Positions 44,238-54,077 of a stretch of 64,000 bases of DNA are shown here, piece after piece. Each line of letters begins with the position of its first letter. Position 1 is the stretch's first letter. The stretch lies in NCBI GenBank assembly GCA_902802905.1, contig CADCNT010000005.1:1-64000 (forward strand), read 5' to 3'. The stretch comes from an uncultured Erysipelotrichaceae bacterium (GTDB lineage Bacteria; Bacillota_I; Bacilli_A; RFN20; CAG-826). The notes under the pieces are model-generated. The model was not told where the DNA came from. It did no database searches and was given only the letters and a program-made list of their open reading frames with translations. The position numbers and the translations under genes are program-made.

Positions 44238-45998
44238 TTATTGTTTGTTGAAACGTTTATTTCGTTTTATTAATAATAAACTAATTCCTAAAATGCTTAA
44301 AGTACTAATAATCACACTAGATGTAACAACATTGCCTCCACAACCTCTTTTTGCTGGGGCGGTTTTCTCTTTAACAACAAATATGCATTCAGCAGTTTTC
44401 ATTCCATCGATAGTTGTCACAATTACTTTAGAAGTTCCTACTGTATCAGCAGTTACTAATCCTGTATTCGATACAAGCACAGACGGATATTCAGCACCAT
44501 CCATTGATTCAGCAGACCAAACCACATCTTTATTGGTTGCGGTTGAAGGATTAATAGTTGCTTTTAATTGGAATTTTTCACCAACAACAAGTTCTTTCCT
44601 TGTTTCATTTAATGAAACACTTTCAACAGGGATAGTTTGTGGTGATTCAATAACGGTGACTTCACAAGTGGCGGTAAATCCACCATCAACAGTTGTAACT
44701 TTAACATTTGTTTTTCCGGCTCCAACTGCACTGACTTTGCCAGAAGTAACTGAAGCAATAGAAGTATTATCACTTGACCAAGTGACATCTTTATTTGAAG
44801 CATTTTGTGGTAATACACTAGCGGTTAATGTAAACGATTGTCCTGCTTGAAGGGAAATCGAAGATTTATTTAAAGAAACTCCAGTAACTGAAACCTTAAC
44901 TACATTAACAGTACATGTATCAGTGAAACCACCATCTTGAGTTGTAACAGTAATAGTTGCACTACCTTCTTTTAATCCAGTAGCAACTCCGCTAGTTGAA
45001 ACTGTAACAACTGAAGTATCACTTGAGGACCATGTAACCGCTTTGGTTGTAGCGTTACTAGGTTCAACAGTAGCGCTTAATTGAGTACTACCATTTAGGT
45101 TAACATCGTAGCTATCTTGGGCTATAGATACACCAGTAACTGAGACAGTTCCACTTTGGCCAGAACAGATTTGTCTTGTTTTATCATTGAAATCGCCCCA
45201 AATTCTGCAAGCATATTCAGGATGGTCGATAAATGGATTACGATTTCCTTGTCCATTAGCATGGTTTTGGATAGCATCGTTACGATTTAGCTCAGCTCTT
45301 CTTGCTATATCGTTAGCGCCTGTAAACGAAGTATCTGATGGTAAATATTGTAAATTCCACTCCAACATAGCGCTTATGGAGCCCATAGTGTTGCTTGGAT
45401 CAGTATTTTTATAATCGTGATCAAATGGGTCATCTGATAGATTCAATGATGTATTAGCAATCATACTATAAAAGATGATTCGAGATGCAGACCCACGATA
45501 ATAAGCAACATATTGTCCTGGATCATATGAATCAGGGCTATAGCCTTTTGAACCTCTTCCACTATTAACAGCAGTGGAATTGGGTCTTGTCATATGAGCG
45601 TCGCCTTCAACCACACTGCCTCCACGAGCATTTGGCCAAACATGTTCTCTATTCCAAGTTTTTCCACTGTCCCAAGAAGGTCCAACTAATGCATTATCAT
45701 AAAAGCTAAGAATCTTGCCACTTCCATTAGGATCGGCATCACTAATTGCGGAAAAAGTTCTCATGCCAGCATATCCAACAGTGGATTTTCTCTTGCTATT
45801 ATTCAAAGTGTTTAAGGCTTTTCTTAATTGCTCTCCAGTTAAATCATCGGTAATTGAACTGTAATAATCATCAACCGCATTAACAACAACAGTGTTCTTC
45901 TTTGCATCGTTTGCATTAATGTGCAAGCTAGACACCGCTAAAAGACCGCAAGAAAAGACAGATAAAAATGAAAGTGTAATAATTCTTTTAAATTTCAT
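44238..45998 (-). CDS. Secreted endonuclease I-family nuclease with three BIG2 domains and a Cys-Gly-Gly C-terminal anchor
   Basis: The 586-residue protein has a signal peptide (about 1-28), an EndA/endonuclease I domain (about 45-275) with WNREHVWPNARGG (about 120), HMTRPNSTAVNSGRG and RNPFIDHPEYACRIWG, and three BIG2 Ig-like domains (about 285-370, 371-455, 460-545; repeats of VTGVSL...VTWSSS...). It ends with KRGCGGN, one membrane helix and KRNKRFNKQ. This end looks like a sorting signal but is not LPxTG. It probably degrades extracellular DNA or RNA at the surface. Confidence 0.87.
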   Translation of the reverse strand: MKFKRIITLSFLSVFSCGLLAVSSLHINANDAKKNTVVVNAVDDYYSSITDDLTGEQLRKALNTLNNSKRKSTVGYAGMRTFSAISDADPNGSGKILSFYDNALVGPSWDSGKTWNREHVWPNARGGSVVEGDAHMTRPNSTAVNSGRGSKGYSPDSYDPGQYVAYYRGSASRIIFYSMIANTSLNLSDDPFDHDYKNTDPSNTMGSISAMLEWNLQYLPSDTSFTGANDIARRAELNRNDAIQNHANGQGNRNPFIDHPEYACRIWGDFNDKTRQICSGQSGTVSVTGVSIAQDSYDVNLNGSTQLSATVEPSNATTKAVTWSSSDTSVVTVSTSGVATGLKEGSATITVTTQDGGFTDTCTVNVVKVSVTGVSLNKSSISLQAGQSFTLTASVLPQNASNKDVTWSSDNTSIASVTSGKVSAVGAGKTNVKVTTVDGGFTATCEVTVIESPQTIPVESVSLNETRKELVVGEKFQLKATINPSTATNKDVVWSAESMDGAEYPSVLVSNTGLVTADTVGTSKVIVTTIDGMKTAECIFVVKEKTAPAKRGCGGNVVTSSVIISTLSILGISLLLIKRNKRFNKQ

Positions 45999-46046
45999 TG
46001 TTTTACTCCAATAAATTTTATGAATTTATTATAGTCTTTATTTAAT

Positions 46047-46074
46047 TAAATTAAAAGGAGTGAAAATCCACTCC
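46047..46074 (-). terminator. Terminator of the hemolysin III gene
   Basis: Minus-strand GGAGTG-GATTTT-CACTCC is followed by TTTTAATTTAATT. Confidence 0.8.
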
Positions 46075-46097
46075 AATTTAAGTCATCTAAATATAAA

Positions 46098-46763
46098 TTA
46101 TAAGGATAACACTATATTCCAGATGCCGATAAATTGAAGAACAGCCGCAACAACAATAAATACATGGAAAAGAGTGTGGAACCAAATTCTTTTCTTACCG
46201 ATGCCATATAGAATTGCACCAACCGTGTAAATGATTCCGCCAACAAGAATAAAAATGAAGATGTTAAATTCTAAACATTGATTAAAAGGATATACAAACA
46301 TTAACATCCACCCATCAACCAAATAAATGATGTAGGCAATTATTTCCATCGACTTATATTTTAAGCCACCAAAAATAGTGACCAGGATTCCTGCTAAAGC
46401 TAAGACATATTCTGCTATTAGAACTCCAGTTGAAATATCGGTGTTAGAAATGGCAAGTAGGCATATTGGAGTGTATGTTCCAGCCACGAACAAATAGATA
46501 TCGGAATGATCAATAACGCGACAGAGCTCACGTATTTTTGTGTTAAGCGGCCTTGAATGATAAATAGAAGAAACAAGAAAAACCACAAACATTGTAGTCA
46601 CATAAATGTAAAGTGGATACATTTTTATAAACGGGACATTAAAGCGTATTTCAAATCCTAATAGCATTCCAAAAACAACAAAGGAAAAAGCAACTCCAAC
46701 TATGTGTGTAATTGTATTCCATATTTCTTGTTTATGAGTGTATTGTGGTGAATGTTTATCCAT
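46098..46763 (-). CDS. Hemolysin III / YqfA-family membrane protein
   Basis: The 221-residue protein has seven membrane helices of the PAQR/hemolysin III type, with the metal-site motifs SSIYHS (about 66), HSDIYLFVAGTYTPICL (about 86-102) and FHTLFHVFIV (about 192-201), where conserved His, Asp and Ser bind zinc in this superfamily. The true function in bacteria is unclear despite the name. Confidence 0.92.
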   Translation of the reverse strand: MDKHSPQYTHKQEIWNTITHIVGVAFSFVVFGMLLGFEIRFNVPFIKMYPLYIYVTTMFVVFLVSSIYHSRPLNTKIRELCRVIDHSDIYLFVAGTYTPICLLAISNTDISTGVLIAEYVLALAGILVTIFGGLKYKSMEIIAYIIYLVDGWMLMFVYPFNQCLEFNIFIFILVGGIIYTVGAILYGIGKKRIWFHTLFHVFIVVAAVLQFIGIWNIVLSL

Positions 46764-46828
46764 GGATATTAAATGTACTCTATTTTATTGTAAAAGTAAA
46801 AATATCTTCACCAGTTCATATTTTTTGA

Positions 46829-46856
46829 CAAAAAAACAAGGTTTATTCTTCCTTGT
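46829..46856 (-). terminator. Terminator of the RCK-domain gene
   Basis: ACAAGG/CCTTGT stem with a 9-base loop followed by TTTTTTG on the minus strand, overlapping the end of the coding region. Confidence 0.75.
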
Positions 46857-47874
46857 CTTTTTCTTTATCTTCGTTATTGAACAACACCTTAATGTTCTTA
46901 TAAGGACCAAACATCGTTAACGTATCTCCATTTTCAATTACCGTATCTTTGCTTGCATAGATATAGGAATCGTTTCTTTTAATGATACCGATTGTGATGC
47001 TGTATCTATCTTTTAAATGAGAATCTATTATTTTCACATTTTTAAGTTCATCCGGAACTTCTTGGATAAAGACTTCCACTAGTGCATTTGGCCCATAGTT
47101 ATTGATTAAGTTAATTTCGTTGTATTTCTCATTATCTTTGATTTGTTCATTTGACACAGAATTGATAAAAGCTTGTTTGATATCATTAAGTAGACCAAAC
47201 ACTATAATAATGTCGCCCTTGCGGAACATCGTATCTTTTGTAACATCAACTATTCTTTTGCCTCTTTTAATAGAAAGAACATTAACAGAATAGTTTTTAG
47301 TTAATTCCATTTCACTTAATGGAATATCTAGAGCAAAGAATGGAAGGCTATTCAAAACCACTTCCGCAATTGCATGCTTTCCTTGTATGTCTAAAATTGT
47401 GATATGGTTAGTGTTTCTAGTTTTCTTAGATGAATTAAGAGCAAATGTTTCAAGAAACTTTTGGAAATGCTTGTTGATTGGCGGAATCTTTAAAACAAGC
47501 ATCGCTGCAAATAATCCAGAAGCGATATACAAAATAATGAAGTACCATTCAGTGTATGTCTGAACAGTAAAGTCAATTTGCTTCATATTCACTAAAGTGA
47601 AGAAAACATTAATGATTAGACCCATGAACGCCACAGAGAAGACATGGCCTGTATACATACAGATAGTTGCGATTCTTCTTCTACGGTCATCACTAGTGAT
47701 GAGCTCACTTTCAGAAGTAGTAAATCCAGTGCTAGTAAATAAAGATGCAACTTGAAATTTAATCTTCTTAGAAGAGAGGCCAGTAAGCTTAAACGCAACT
47801 GAGAAAATTTCTATCGCTAATAGATAGAATGTTACTACCGCTAAAATGAGTGCAATCGCTAACCAAATGTTCAT
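46843..47874 (-). CDS. Membrane protein with two RCK_C (TrkA-C) domains
   Basis: The 343-residue protein has three or four membrane helices in the first 135 residues (helix 1 about 3-30, then two near 67-95 and 108-130) including a TSTGFTTSES segment. Two RCK_C ligand-binding domains follow (about 170-235 and 255-335: SVNVLSIKRGKRIVDVTKDTMFRKGDIIIVFG and ITIGIIKRNDSYIYASKDTVIENGDTLTMFG). RCK_C domains bind small ligands and gate ion transport. The transported ion is unknown. Confidence 0.75.
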   Translation of the reverse strand: MNIWLAIALILAVVTFYLLAIEIFSVAFKLTGLSSKKIKFQVASLFTSTGFTTSESELITSDDRRRRIATICMYTGHVFSVAFMGLIINVFFTLVNMKQIDFTVQTYTEWYFIILYIASGLFAAMLVLKIPPINKHFQKFLETFALNSSKKTRNTNHITILDIQGKHAIAEVVLNSLPFFALDIPLSEMELTKNYSVNVLSIKRGKRIVDVTKDTMFRKGDIIIVFGLLNDIKQAFINSVSNEQIKDNEKYNEINLINNYGPNALVEVFIQEVPDELKNVKIIDSHLKDRYSITIGIIKRNDSYIYASKDTVIENGDTLTMFGPYKNIKVLFNNEDKEKDKEE

Positions 47875-47886
47875 ACTTGCTATATT

Positions 47887-48816
47887 CTACATTTTTGTTT
47901 TTATATTTGGAAACAAAGTTTCAAACTCTTTTGGTATTGGTGCTTTAAACTTCATCACCTTGCCACTGAACGGGTGAGTAAGTATCAGCTCATAAGCATG
48001 TAATCCCAGCCTTTTAATTGGATTACTTGGATTGCCGTATTTATCATCACCAATAACATGATGTCCTAGATCACCAAGATGGACTCTAATTTGATTTTTT
48101 CTACCGCTATCAATATGGACATCTAAGAAAGAGTATTGGTCTGTTTCTGCTTTAACTTCATAGTGAGTAACAGCAAATTGCCCGTCGCCTTTTTTCTTAG
48201 AAGAATACATCATGTTTTGTGCATTTTTCTTCAAATAAGACGACACAGTCCCCTTCTTTTCTTTTAACTGACCTTCCACAATAGCGTAGTATCCACGACT
48301 AGAAACTAGTTCATTCCACTTATCTTGAAGAGCGTCTCTTAGCTTTTCGTTTTTGGCCACCATTAATACTCCAGAGGTATCTTCATCAAGACGATGAACG
48401 ACATAGATTCTATTGTGTTTATCTTTTTGTTGAACATAATCCATCAACATACGATAAGCAGTTGAACCTTTTTCTTTATCGCTTGCAATGCTTAATAATC
48501 CATTAGGCTTATTGATGACAATGATCTCATCATTTTCAAATATGATAGGTAGATTACTTCTTGTCTTTTTATGGATTGGGTTTTTAGAAATAATTACGAC
48601 ATCACCTTTTGTGAGTTTAAAGTTATATTGACTGATTGGAGCACCATCAACCGAAACACGATGATTAGTTAAAAGAGACTTTACAGAGTTTCGAGATTGT
48701 CCTTTTAAAGTTTCTAAAAGAAACTCAAGTAGTTCACAGTTCTTAGTAACTGGATATTCTCGAATATCTTTGTAGTCTTTGGAATGATGTTCAAATCTCT
48801 TTTTATTCTTGTTCAT
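47887..48816 (-). CDS. RluA/RluD-family pseudouridine synthase
   Basis: This enzyme converts uridine to pseudouridine in rRNA or tRNA. The 309-residue protein has an N-terminal S4 RNA-binding domain (about 25-85), then the RluA signature with catalytic aspartate in VVHRLDEDTSGVLMVAK (about 142-158) and SGRKNQIRVHLGDLGHHVIGD (about 237-257). The target uridines cannot be told. It overlaps the ATP-grasp gene upstream by 14 bases. Confidence 0.93.
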   Translation of the reverse strand: MNKNKKRFEHHSKDYKDIREYPVTKNCELLEFLLETLKGQSRNSVKSLLTNHRVSVDGAPISQYNFKLTKGDVVIISKNPIHKKTRSNLPIIFENDEIIVINKPNGLLSIASDKEKGSTAYRMLMDYVQQKDKHNRIYVVHRLDEDTSGVLMVAKNEKLRDALQDKWNELVSSRGYYAIVEGQLKEKKGTVSSYLKKNAQNMMYSSKKKGDGQFAVTHYEVKAETDQYSFLDVHIDSGRKNQIRVHLGDLGHHVIGDDKYGNPSNPIKRLGLHAYELILTHPFSGKVMKFKAPIPKEFETLFPNIKTKM

Positions 48817-49684
48817 ATATTTTCTTTTTAATCATTTCTGCATATTTAAATGCAACATTAATACCTGTCACCTTTTCAAATTCTTCAAAGAAGGCATTGG
48901 AATTAATTTCGCACATCACAGGGTCACCATTTTCTAAAAACATAAAATCGATGCCTGCATATTCAATATCTAATTTATCCGCTATGAATTTAGCAAGTTT
49001 AAAACATTTGTCTTCATCTTTAAGCGGTCTACTAGAAGCATTGTCACCAAAATTACTTCTGAAATCACCTTTGTTATATCTGATAAATCCACCCACAACT
49101 TCCTTATCAATGATAATTACACGAGCGGAAACACCATAAGAACTTCCAACATATCTTTGGAATAATATAGGGGCTCTGCAGTGTTCTTTATATGCTTCAA
49201 TGAGTTCTTCCTTGGTTTTAATAAGGTAAACACCGAGACCTAAGGATCCATAGACACGCTTAAGAATTAAAGGAAGACCTAGTTCTTTAATAACATCATC
49301 TAAGAATAATAAATTCTCGGGTTTTAGTTCTTGCGAATAAAAAAGCGGACCAGTAATTGTATCTGGCATCGGAATTCCAATTGAAGCACAAGCAATATTA
49401 GTTAATGCTTTATCATCACAAAGTTTAATGAAATCGGCTTTATTAAATAAATGGTAGCCAACCTTTTCTAATATCCTCGCTAAGTAGATATCTTTATCCA
49501 AATAAAGGACAAAGTCACATTTAGGAAGATTCACAATTAGTTCATTATCTTTGATAGACGCTAAAGTTCCATTATTAACAAAAACATCCAAGGAAATACC
49601 CAGTTTTATAAACTCTTCTTTGAAGCGTTTAATTTTGTATTCGTTATGGCCTAGTTCTTGATTAACAATAATAATTCCGTTCAT
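48803..49684 (-). CDS. RimK-like ATP-grasp ligase
   Basis: The 293-residue protein has an N-terminal pre-ATP-grasp domain and an ATP-grasp fold with GLPLILKRVYGSLGLGVYLIK (about 135), RYVGSSYGVSARVIIID (about 178) and the metal-binding end IDFMFLENGDPVMCEINSNAFFEEFEKVTG (about 240-270). RimK-type ligases add amino acids to protein or peptide carboxyl ends. The substrate is unknown. It is co-transcribed with the pseudouridine synthase, and another ATP-grasp gene lies 0.6 kb upstream. Confidence 0.87.
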   Translation of the reverse strand: MNGIIIVNQELGHNEYKIKRFKEEFIKLGISLDVFVNNGTLASIKDNELIVNLPKCDFVLYLDKDIYLARILEKVGYHLFNKADFIKLCDDKALTNIACASIGIPMPDTITGPLFYSQELKPENLLFLDDVIKELGLPLILKRVYGSLGLGVYLIKTKEELIEAYKEHCRAPILFQRYVGSSYGVSARVIIIDKEVVGGFIRYNKGDFRSNFGDNASSRPLKDEDKCFKLAKFIADKLDIEYAGIDFMFLENGDPVMCEINSNAFFEEFEKVTGINVAFKYAEMIKKKIYEQE

Positions 49685-49727
49685 GGCTAATATTATAAAA
49701 AAATTGTATTTAATAATACAATCTTAT

Positions 49728-50234
49728 TTATTCAAACTTGAAGTTTTCATCAATCATCATGTCGATATAATCTTGCTTAAGTTGTTTGTATTGTTCCCAA
49801 TTATCTCCACATCGCTCAATAAGTTCTAATCGGAAATCGTTATATCTTAACACTCTTGAATTATCTTCTTTTAACAAAGTAATAAAGGCTTGGTAACGAA
49901 CAAATATAGGCGAGGCGTATTCCATTAAGCGTACACTGACACCGTATCCAAGAACTTTCTTGGGAGCAACTAAAAGGAAGAAATCTCCCTTAGGGCTTTG
50001 TTCAACAAGCTTATAGTTTTTTGATTGAAGCCTAACTAAAACAGAGTGAAGATCCGCTAAAGAGGATACAGTTAGCAAAATATCAACATTGCGATTACTT
50101 CTTCCTGCAGTAAAAGCTGTCGCGCCTATATGATTGATAGATACACGAAAATCTTTTAGATAGAAAAGTAAGTTGTTCTTCTCATCTATAAATGTTTCAC
50201 GCCAACCACGAGGATTAAATTCTAAATACTTCAT
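49728..50234 (-). CDS. GrpB-family (UPF0157) nucleotidyltransferase-fold protein
   Basis: The 168-residue protein resembles the GrpB family: INHIGATAFTAGRSNRNVDILLTV (about 33-56) corresponds to the HIGSTAVPGLxxKPxIDI core of a nucleotidyltransferase fold, here with a changed middle part. The end (YNDFRLELIERCGDNWEQYKQLKQDYID) fits the family. Function is unknown. It lies between two ATP-grasp genes on one strand. Confidence 0.75.
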   Translation of the reverse strand: MKYLEFNPRGWRETFIDEKNNLLFYLKDFRVSINHIGATAFTAGRSNRNVDILLTVSSLADLHSVLVRLQSKNYKLVEQSPKGDFFLLVAPKKVLGYGVSVRLMEYASPIFVRYQAFITLLKEDNSRVLRYNDFRLELIERCGDNWEQYKQLKQDYIDMMIDENFKFE

Positions 50235-50251
50235 AACTATAATATTTTATA

Positions 50252-51535
50252 TTAGGCTCCATCAATATGGGTATCGCAAATATTGTCACCTTCGCTAACT
50301 CTATTGAATTTAGCTCCATTAGATGAGGAAGAGGAATGATAATCAACTCTTCTATTAACATAATCTCTGAAAGTTAAAACATCCTTAACGTTGTCAAACT
50401 TGGCCATGAAAAATCTATCTCCCATGACGCCAGAAAGAACTTTTGGATATCTACCAACATTGCAAAGATTGTTTTTATATGTTCTTAAAACATCATCATC
50501 ACTATAAAAATATTCAACATTGTCCCGTCTAGAACCAGTAGGTAAATAGTATTTTGGAGACATGACTACAACTGGGTGTTGATCCGCCATAACTTGGCCA
50601 TATAATTCATAACAATCTATAGAATTTGCAAAGTTTTGCATATCAGGAGAATAACCTCCAGGAGAACGAATGTTGATTTCCAATCCAACTATATCTCCGA
50701 CTTCAAATAACCCTTTTCTTGCTTCTGTAACTCTAAAGTATTCGATATGAAAAAATCTCTTTTTAGCACCAAAAGCTTTAATGGTGGCTCTACCTAGTTC
50801 TTCAAACTTTTTGTCTAGGAAAGGATTAATGTAATAGAAGAAGTCATCACCTTTCTGAAGAATGTCACTAATAGAAGGAGGGCATTCAAGAGAAGTGCAG
50901 TATACACACTCTGAATTTTCATCAGCTAAGCCATCAAATGTGACAATGTCTCCAGTAACAAAAGTTTCGCAAATAAATTGGCAATTTTGTGATTTTTCAA
51001 CGTAAAACTTATGTAATTCATCCGAATTTTTAATTTTAAAGCTTTCTTCAGCACCAACACCAATATCAGGCTTTATAAAAAGAGGATAACCATATTTTTT
51101 TGCAAATTCTTCAAGGCTTCCAAGATCATTAACGAGCAAATAAGGAGCGACTTTTACGCCTGCTTCTTTGAAGTGTTGTTTCATTTTTGATTTGTGTTGA
51201 AACTCATCTAAATCATTTGGTCTAAGTCCATTTTCGACCCAAAATAGCTCTCTTAATTTTGCATCTTTTCTTAACCAGTACTCATTGTTGCTTTCAATAT
51301 AATCAATATGACCATATTTTTTTTCAAAATAACCTACAGCTTGCTTTTCTTCGTCAAAATTATCTAAGTTGTTAACTTTATAATATTCAGTCAATGCATC
51401 TTTTAATGCAGGGTTTAAATTATCATATGGTTCATCACCAACTCCAAGCACTCTGAAACCAGCATGTTTTAATCCAACACAGAATCTATAATATGTCTCT
51501 GGAAAATTAGGAGAAATAAATACAAAATTTTTCAT
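50252..51535 (-). CDS. ATP-grasp domain ligase of unknown substrate
   Basis: The 427-residue protein starts with a Rossmann-like domain (KNFVFISPNFPETYYRF) and has an ATP-grasp fold with FIKPDIGVGAEESFKIK (about 155), the FICETFVTGDIVTFDGL strand (about 187) and a metal-binding EINIRSPGG (about 287). It resembles carbamoyl-phosphate-synthase-like ATP-grasp proteins. The C-terminal part (about 335-427) is a separate domain. The two ATP-grasp genes and the GrpB gene look like a small set, but the product is not known. Confidence 0.8.
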   Translation of the reverse strand: MKNFVFISPNFPETYYRFCVGLKHAGFRVLGVGDEPYDNLNPALKDALTEYYKVNNLDNFDEEKQAVGYFEKKYGHIDYIESNNEYWLRKDAKLRELFWVENGLRPNDLDEFQHKSKMKQHFKEAGVKVAPYLLVNDLGSLEEFAKKYGYPLFIKPDIGVGAEESFKIKNSDELHKFYVEKSQNCQFICETFVTGDIVTFDGLADENSECVYCTSLECPPSISDILQKGDDFFYYINPFLDKKFEELGRATIKAFGAKKRFFHIEYFRVTEARKGLFEVGDIVGLEINIRSPGGYSPDMQNFANSIDCYELYGQVMADQHPVVVMSPKYYLPTGSRRDNVEYFYSDDDVLRTYKNNLCNVGRYPKVLSGVMGDRFFMAKFDNVKDVLTFRDYVNRRVDYHSSSSSNGAKFNRVSEGDNICDTHIDGA

Positions 51536-51639
51536 AAAAGCACCCGACTTTCTAAAACATTATATTATGAATCACTATAAAATATTGATTTTATTTTTAT
51601 TTAATGTATTATTGATTGACAATCTAGTTAATTAAAAAT

Positions 51640-52242
51640 ATGCCAAAAACAAAAGAACAATTTGAAGCAATTAGACAAGAAAGAAAAGACGCTATCCTTA
51701 ATGCAGCGCTTTATCTTTTTGCTACACGTGGCTATGACGCTACTACAACAGACGCCATTGCGGCCACTATTAATTGTTCTCATGGGCTTATATATCATTA
51801 TTTCCCTACAAAAGAATCATTAATCGATGCTGTTTTTGAATATGAGATTAGACCAATATCAAGAAAAATATTTGAAAATGTGAATTTTTTACAAAAAGCA
51901 AAATTTGTTCTTATAGATGTAATGGAAGCATTTTTGCGAGCTCTTAAAAGCAATAATGATGAGTATGTTTGGGGCTTGCATCTTTTATTAAATTTACACG
52001 TTACCAGTCTAACAAACCCTTTAATGAAACAAGTGGATCGAAAAAGAAATGTACATAATCGCCTTTTAGAATTAATCGAAAGAGGCAAAGAAGAAGGTGA
52101 CTTCAAACTATCTAGTACAAAAGAACAAGGTGCAGCCCTATTGGCATTATTCAAAGGTCTTGCTCACAACCGACTTAAAGTTGGCTATAAAAAATTTATC
52201 TGTCCAAGTAGTGACATTATTATGTCAATGTTGTTAAAATAA
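51640..52242 (+). CDS. TetR-family regulator of the adjacent ABC exporter
   Basis: The 200-residue repressor has an N-terminal HTH with the TetR pattern AALYLFATRGYDATTTDAIAATINCSHGLIYHYFPTKESLID (about 22-62). The C-terminal ligand domain is diverged. It is followed after 5 bases by two ABC exporter genes, which it probably controls. TTGACA at 51616-51621 lies just upstream; the message may have little or no leader since no Shine-Dalgarno site is visible. Confidence 0.92.
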   Translation: MPKTKEQFEAIRQERKDAILNAALYLFATRGYDATTTDAIAATINCSHGLIYHYFPTKESLIDAVFEYEIRPISRKIFENVNFLQKAKFVLIDVMEAFLRALKSNNDEYVWGLHLLLNLHVTSLTNPLMKQVDRKRNVHNRLLELIERGKEEGDFKLSSTKEQGAALLALFKGLAHNRLKVGYKKFICPSSDIIMSMLLK

Positions 52243-52247
52243 TTACT

Positions 52248-54077
52248 ATGTTTAAGAAATTCAAGCTTATTTTATCAAGTGTAAGAGAATATAAAAAATA
52301 CGCGATTCTGACCCCTATTTTCATGATTGGAGAAGCAGGTTTAGAGTGTGCTATGCCTTTTTTGATGGGCATGTTTGTTGATGAAATCAAACTCCTTACT
52401 ACTCCAGATAGTTTCTTCCATGTAGATGGTTCTGGTATTCCTGTTTTCTACATTGCCTTAATTTTATTAGGCATGGCCATTATCTCATTATTATGTGGCT
52501 GGATAGGTGGCAAAACTGCTTCCATAGCATCCGTTGGTTTAGCGTGCAATTTACGTGAAGATTTATACAAAAAATTATGTAGTTTCTCATTTGAGAACAT
52601 TGATAGATTCTCAACATCAAGTCTCGTCACTAGAATGACGACAGACATTAACAATGTCCAAATGGCATTCCAAATGATGATTCGTATTGTGGTAAGAGCC
52701 CCATTAATGCTTGTTTTCTCCGCTGTAATGACATTCGTTGGTGGTGGAATAATGGGCTTTATCTTTGTGGGATTAATTCCAATCGTCGCCTTTGGTTTAT
52801 TCATGATTATTAGACACGCAATGAGAATCTTTATTCGCGTTTTCAAAAGATACGACGTTCTTAATGAATCAGTTCAAGAAAATGTTTCTGGCATTAGAGT
52901 GGTTAAATCCTATGTTAGAGAGGAATTTGAAAAAGAGAAATTTGCTAACGCAAGTAACGCTATTACAACTGACTTTGTAAAGGCTGAAAAAATTGTCGCT
53001 CTCAATAACCCATTGATGAATACATCAATTCACCTTTCAAACATCTTGATTATTGCTTTAGGAACACTACTCATCTATAAAACCGGCCACTACGAAGAAC
53101 ACCTTAACGATAAAGGTCAACTTGTTGGTGACTGGGTTGGTGGAGAATTAACTCTTGGTCAATTATCAGCATTAATTACATATGGTATTCAAATTTTAAT
53201 GTCATTAATGATCATTTCTATGATTATGGTTATGCTCGCCATGTCACTAGAATCCATGAAGCGTATTGCAGAAGTATTACAAGAAGACCCAACTATCAAA
53301 GACAACAACGCTCCATTATATGAAGTAGCAAATGGTGATGTTGTTTTCGACAACGTTTCCTTCAAATATAAAAAAGAGAGCGAAAGAGAAGCTCTATCCA
53401 ACATTAATATAAATATTAAATCAGGGCAATTTGTTGGCATCCTTGGTTCAACCGGTAGTGGTAAAACCAGTGTTGTTAACCTGATTTCCAGATTATATGA
53501 CGTTACAGAAGGTCAAGTTCTTGTCGCAGATCATAATGTTAAAGAGTATGACTTAAAAGCATTAAGAGATAATGTCGCTGTTGTTTTGCAAAAGAATGTT
53601 TTATTCTCCGGCACCATAGAATCAAACCTTAAATGGGGCAATTTAAATGCTACTGAAGAAGAGATGATGAGAGCCTGTGAAATCGCTCAAGCCACAGAAA
53701 TTGTTAATGCTAAAGAAGAAGGCCTCCAATCTCGTGTAGAACAAGGTGGCGCTAACTTCTCTGGTGGTCAAAAACAAAGACTTTGTATCGCTAGAGCAAT
53801 TTTAAAGAATCCAAAAATTATGATTTTAGATGACTCCACTAGTGCAGTTGATACTAAAACCGATAGATTAATCAGAAAAGGCCTAAAAGAAGATCTTCCA
53901 CACATGACAAAAATTGTCATCGCACAGCGTATATCTTCTATTGAAGATGCCGATCAAATTATCATTATGGATAATGGTACTGTTAATGCCATCGGTACTC
54001 ACGAAGAATTATTAAAGACTAACCAAATCTATCAAGAAGTCTACTATACACAAAATAGAGTAGGGGGTGATAAGTAA
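52248..54077 (+). CDS. Heterodimeric ABC exporter, subunit with degenerate ATP site
   Basis: This half-transporter of 609 residues has six membrane helices (about 1-310) and one nucleotide-binding domain (about 350-609) with Walker A GSTGSGKTS and signature NFSGGQKQR. Walker B reads MILDDSTSAVD, with Asp in place of the catalytic Glu, and the H-loop His is replaced by Gln in VIAQRIS. These are the marks of the degenerate partner in heterodimers such as TM287/288 and BmrCD. It overlaps its partner gene by one base. The substrate is probably a drug or lipid, not known. Confidence 0.92.
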   Translation: MFKKFKLILSSVREYKKYAILTPIFMIGEAGLECAMPFLMGMFVDEIKLLTTPDSFFHVDGSGIPVFYIALILLGMAIISLLCGWIGGKTASIASVGLACNLREDLYKKLCSFSFENIDRFSTSSLVTRMTTDINNVQMAFQMMIRIVVRAPLMLVFSAVMTFVGGGIMGFIFVGLIPIVAFGLFMIIRHAMRIFIRVFKRYDVLNESVQENVSGIRVVKSYVREEFEKEKFANASNAITTDFVKAEKIVALNNPLMNTSIHLSNILIIALGTLLIYKTGHYEEHLNDKGQLVGDWVGGELTLGQLSALITYGIQILMSLMIISMIMVMLAMSLESMKRIAEVLQEDPTIKDNNAPLYEVANGDVVFDNVSFKYKKESEREALSNININIKSGQFVGILGSTGSGKTSVVNLISRLYDVTEGQVLVADHNVKEYDLKALRDNVAVVLQKNVLFSGTIESNLKWGNLNATEEEMMRACEIAQATEIVNAKEEGLQSRVEQGGANFSGGQKQRLCIARAILKNPKIMILDDSTSAVDTKTDRLIRKGLKEDLPHMTKIVIAQRISSIEDADQIIIMDNGTVNAIGTHEELLKTNQIYQEVYYTQNRVGGDK

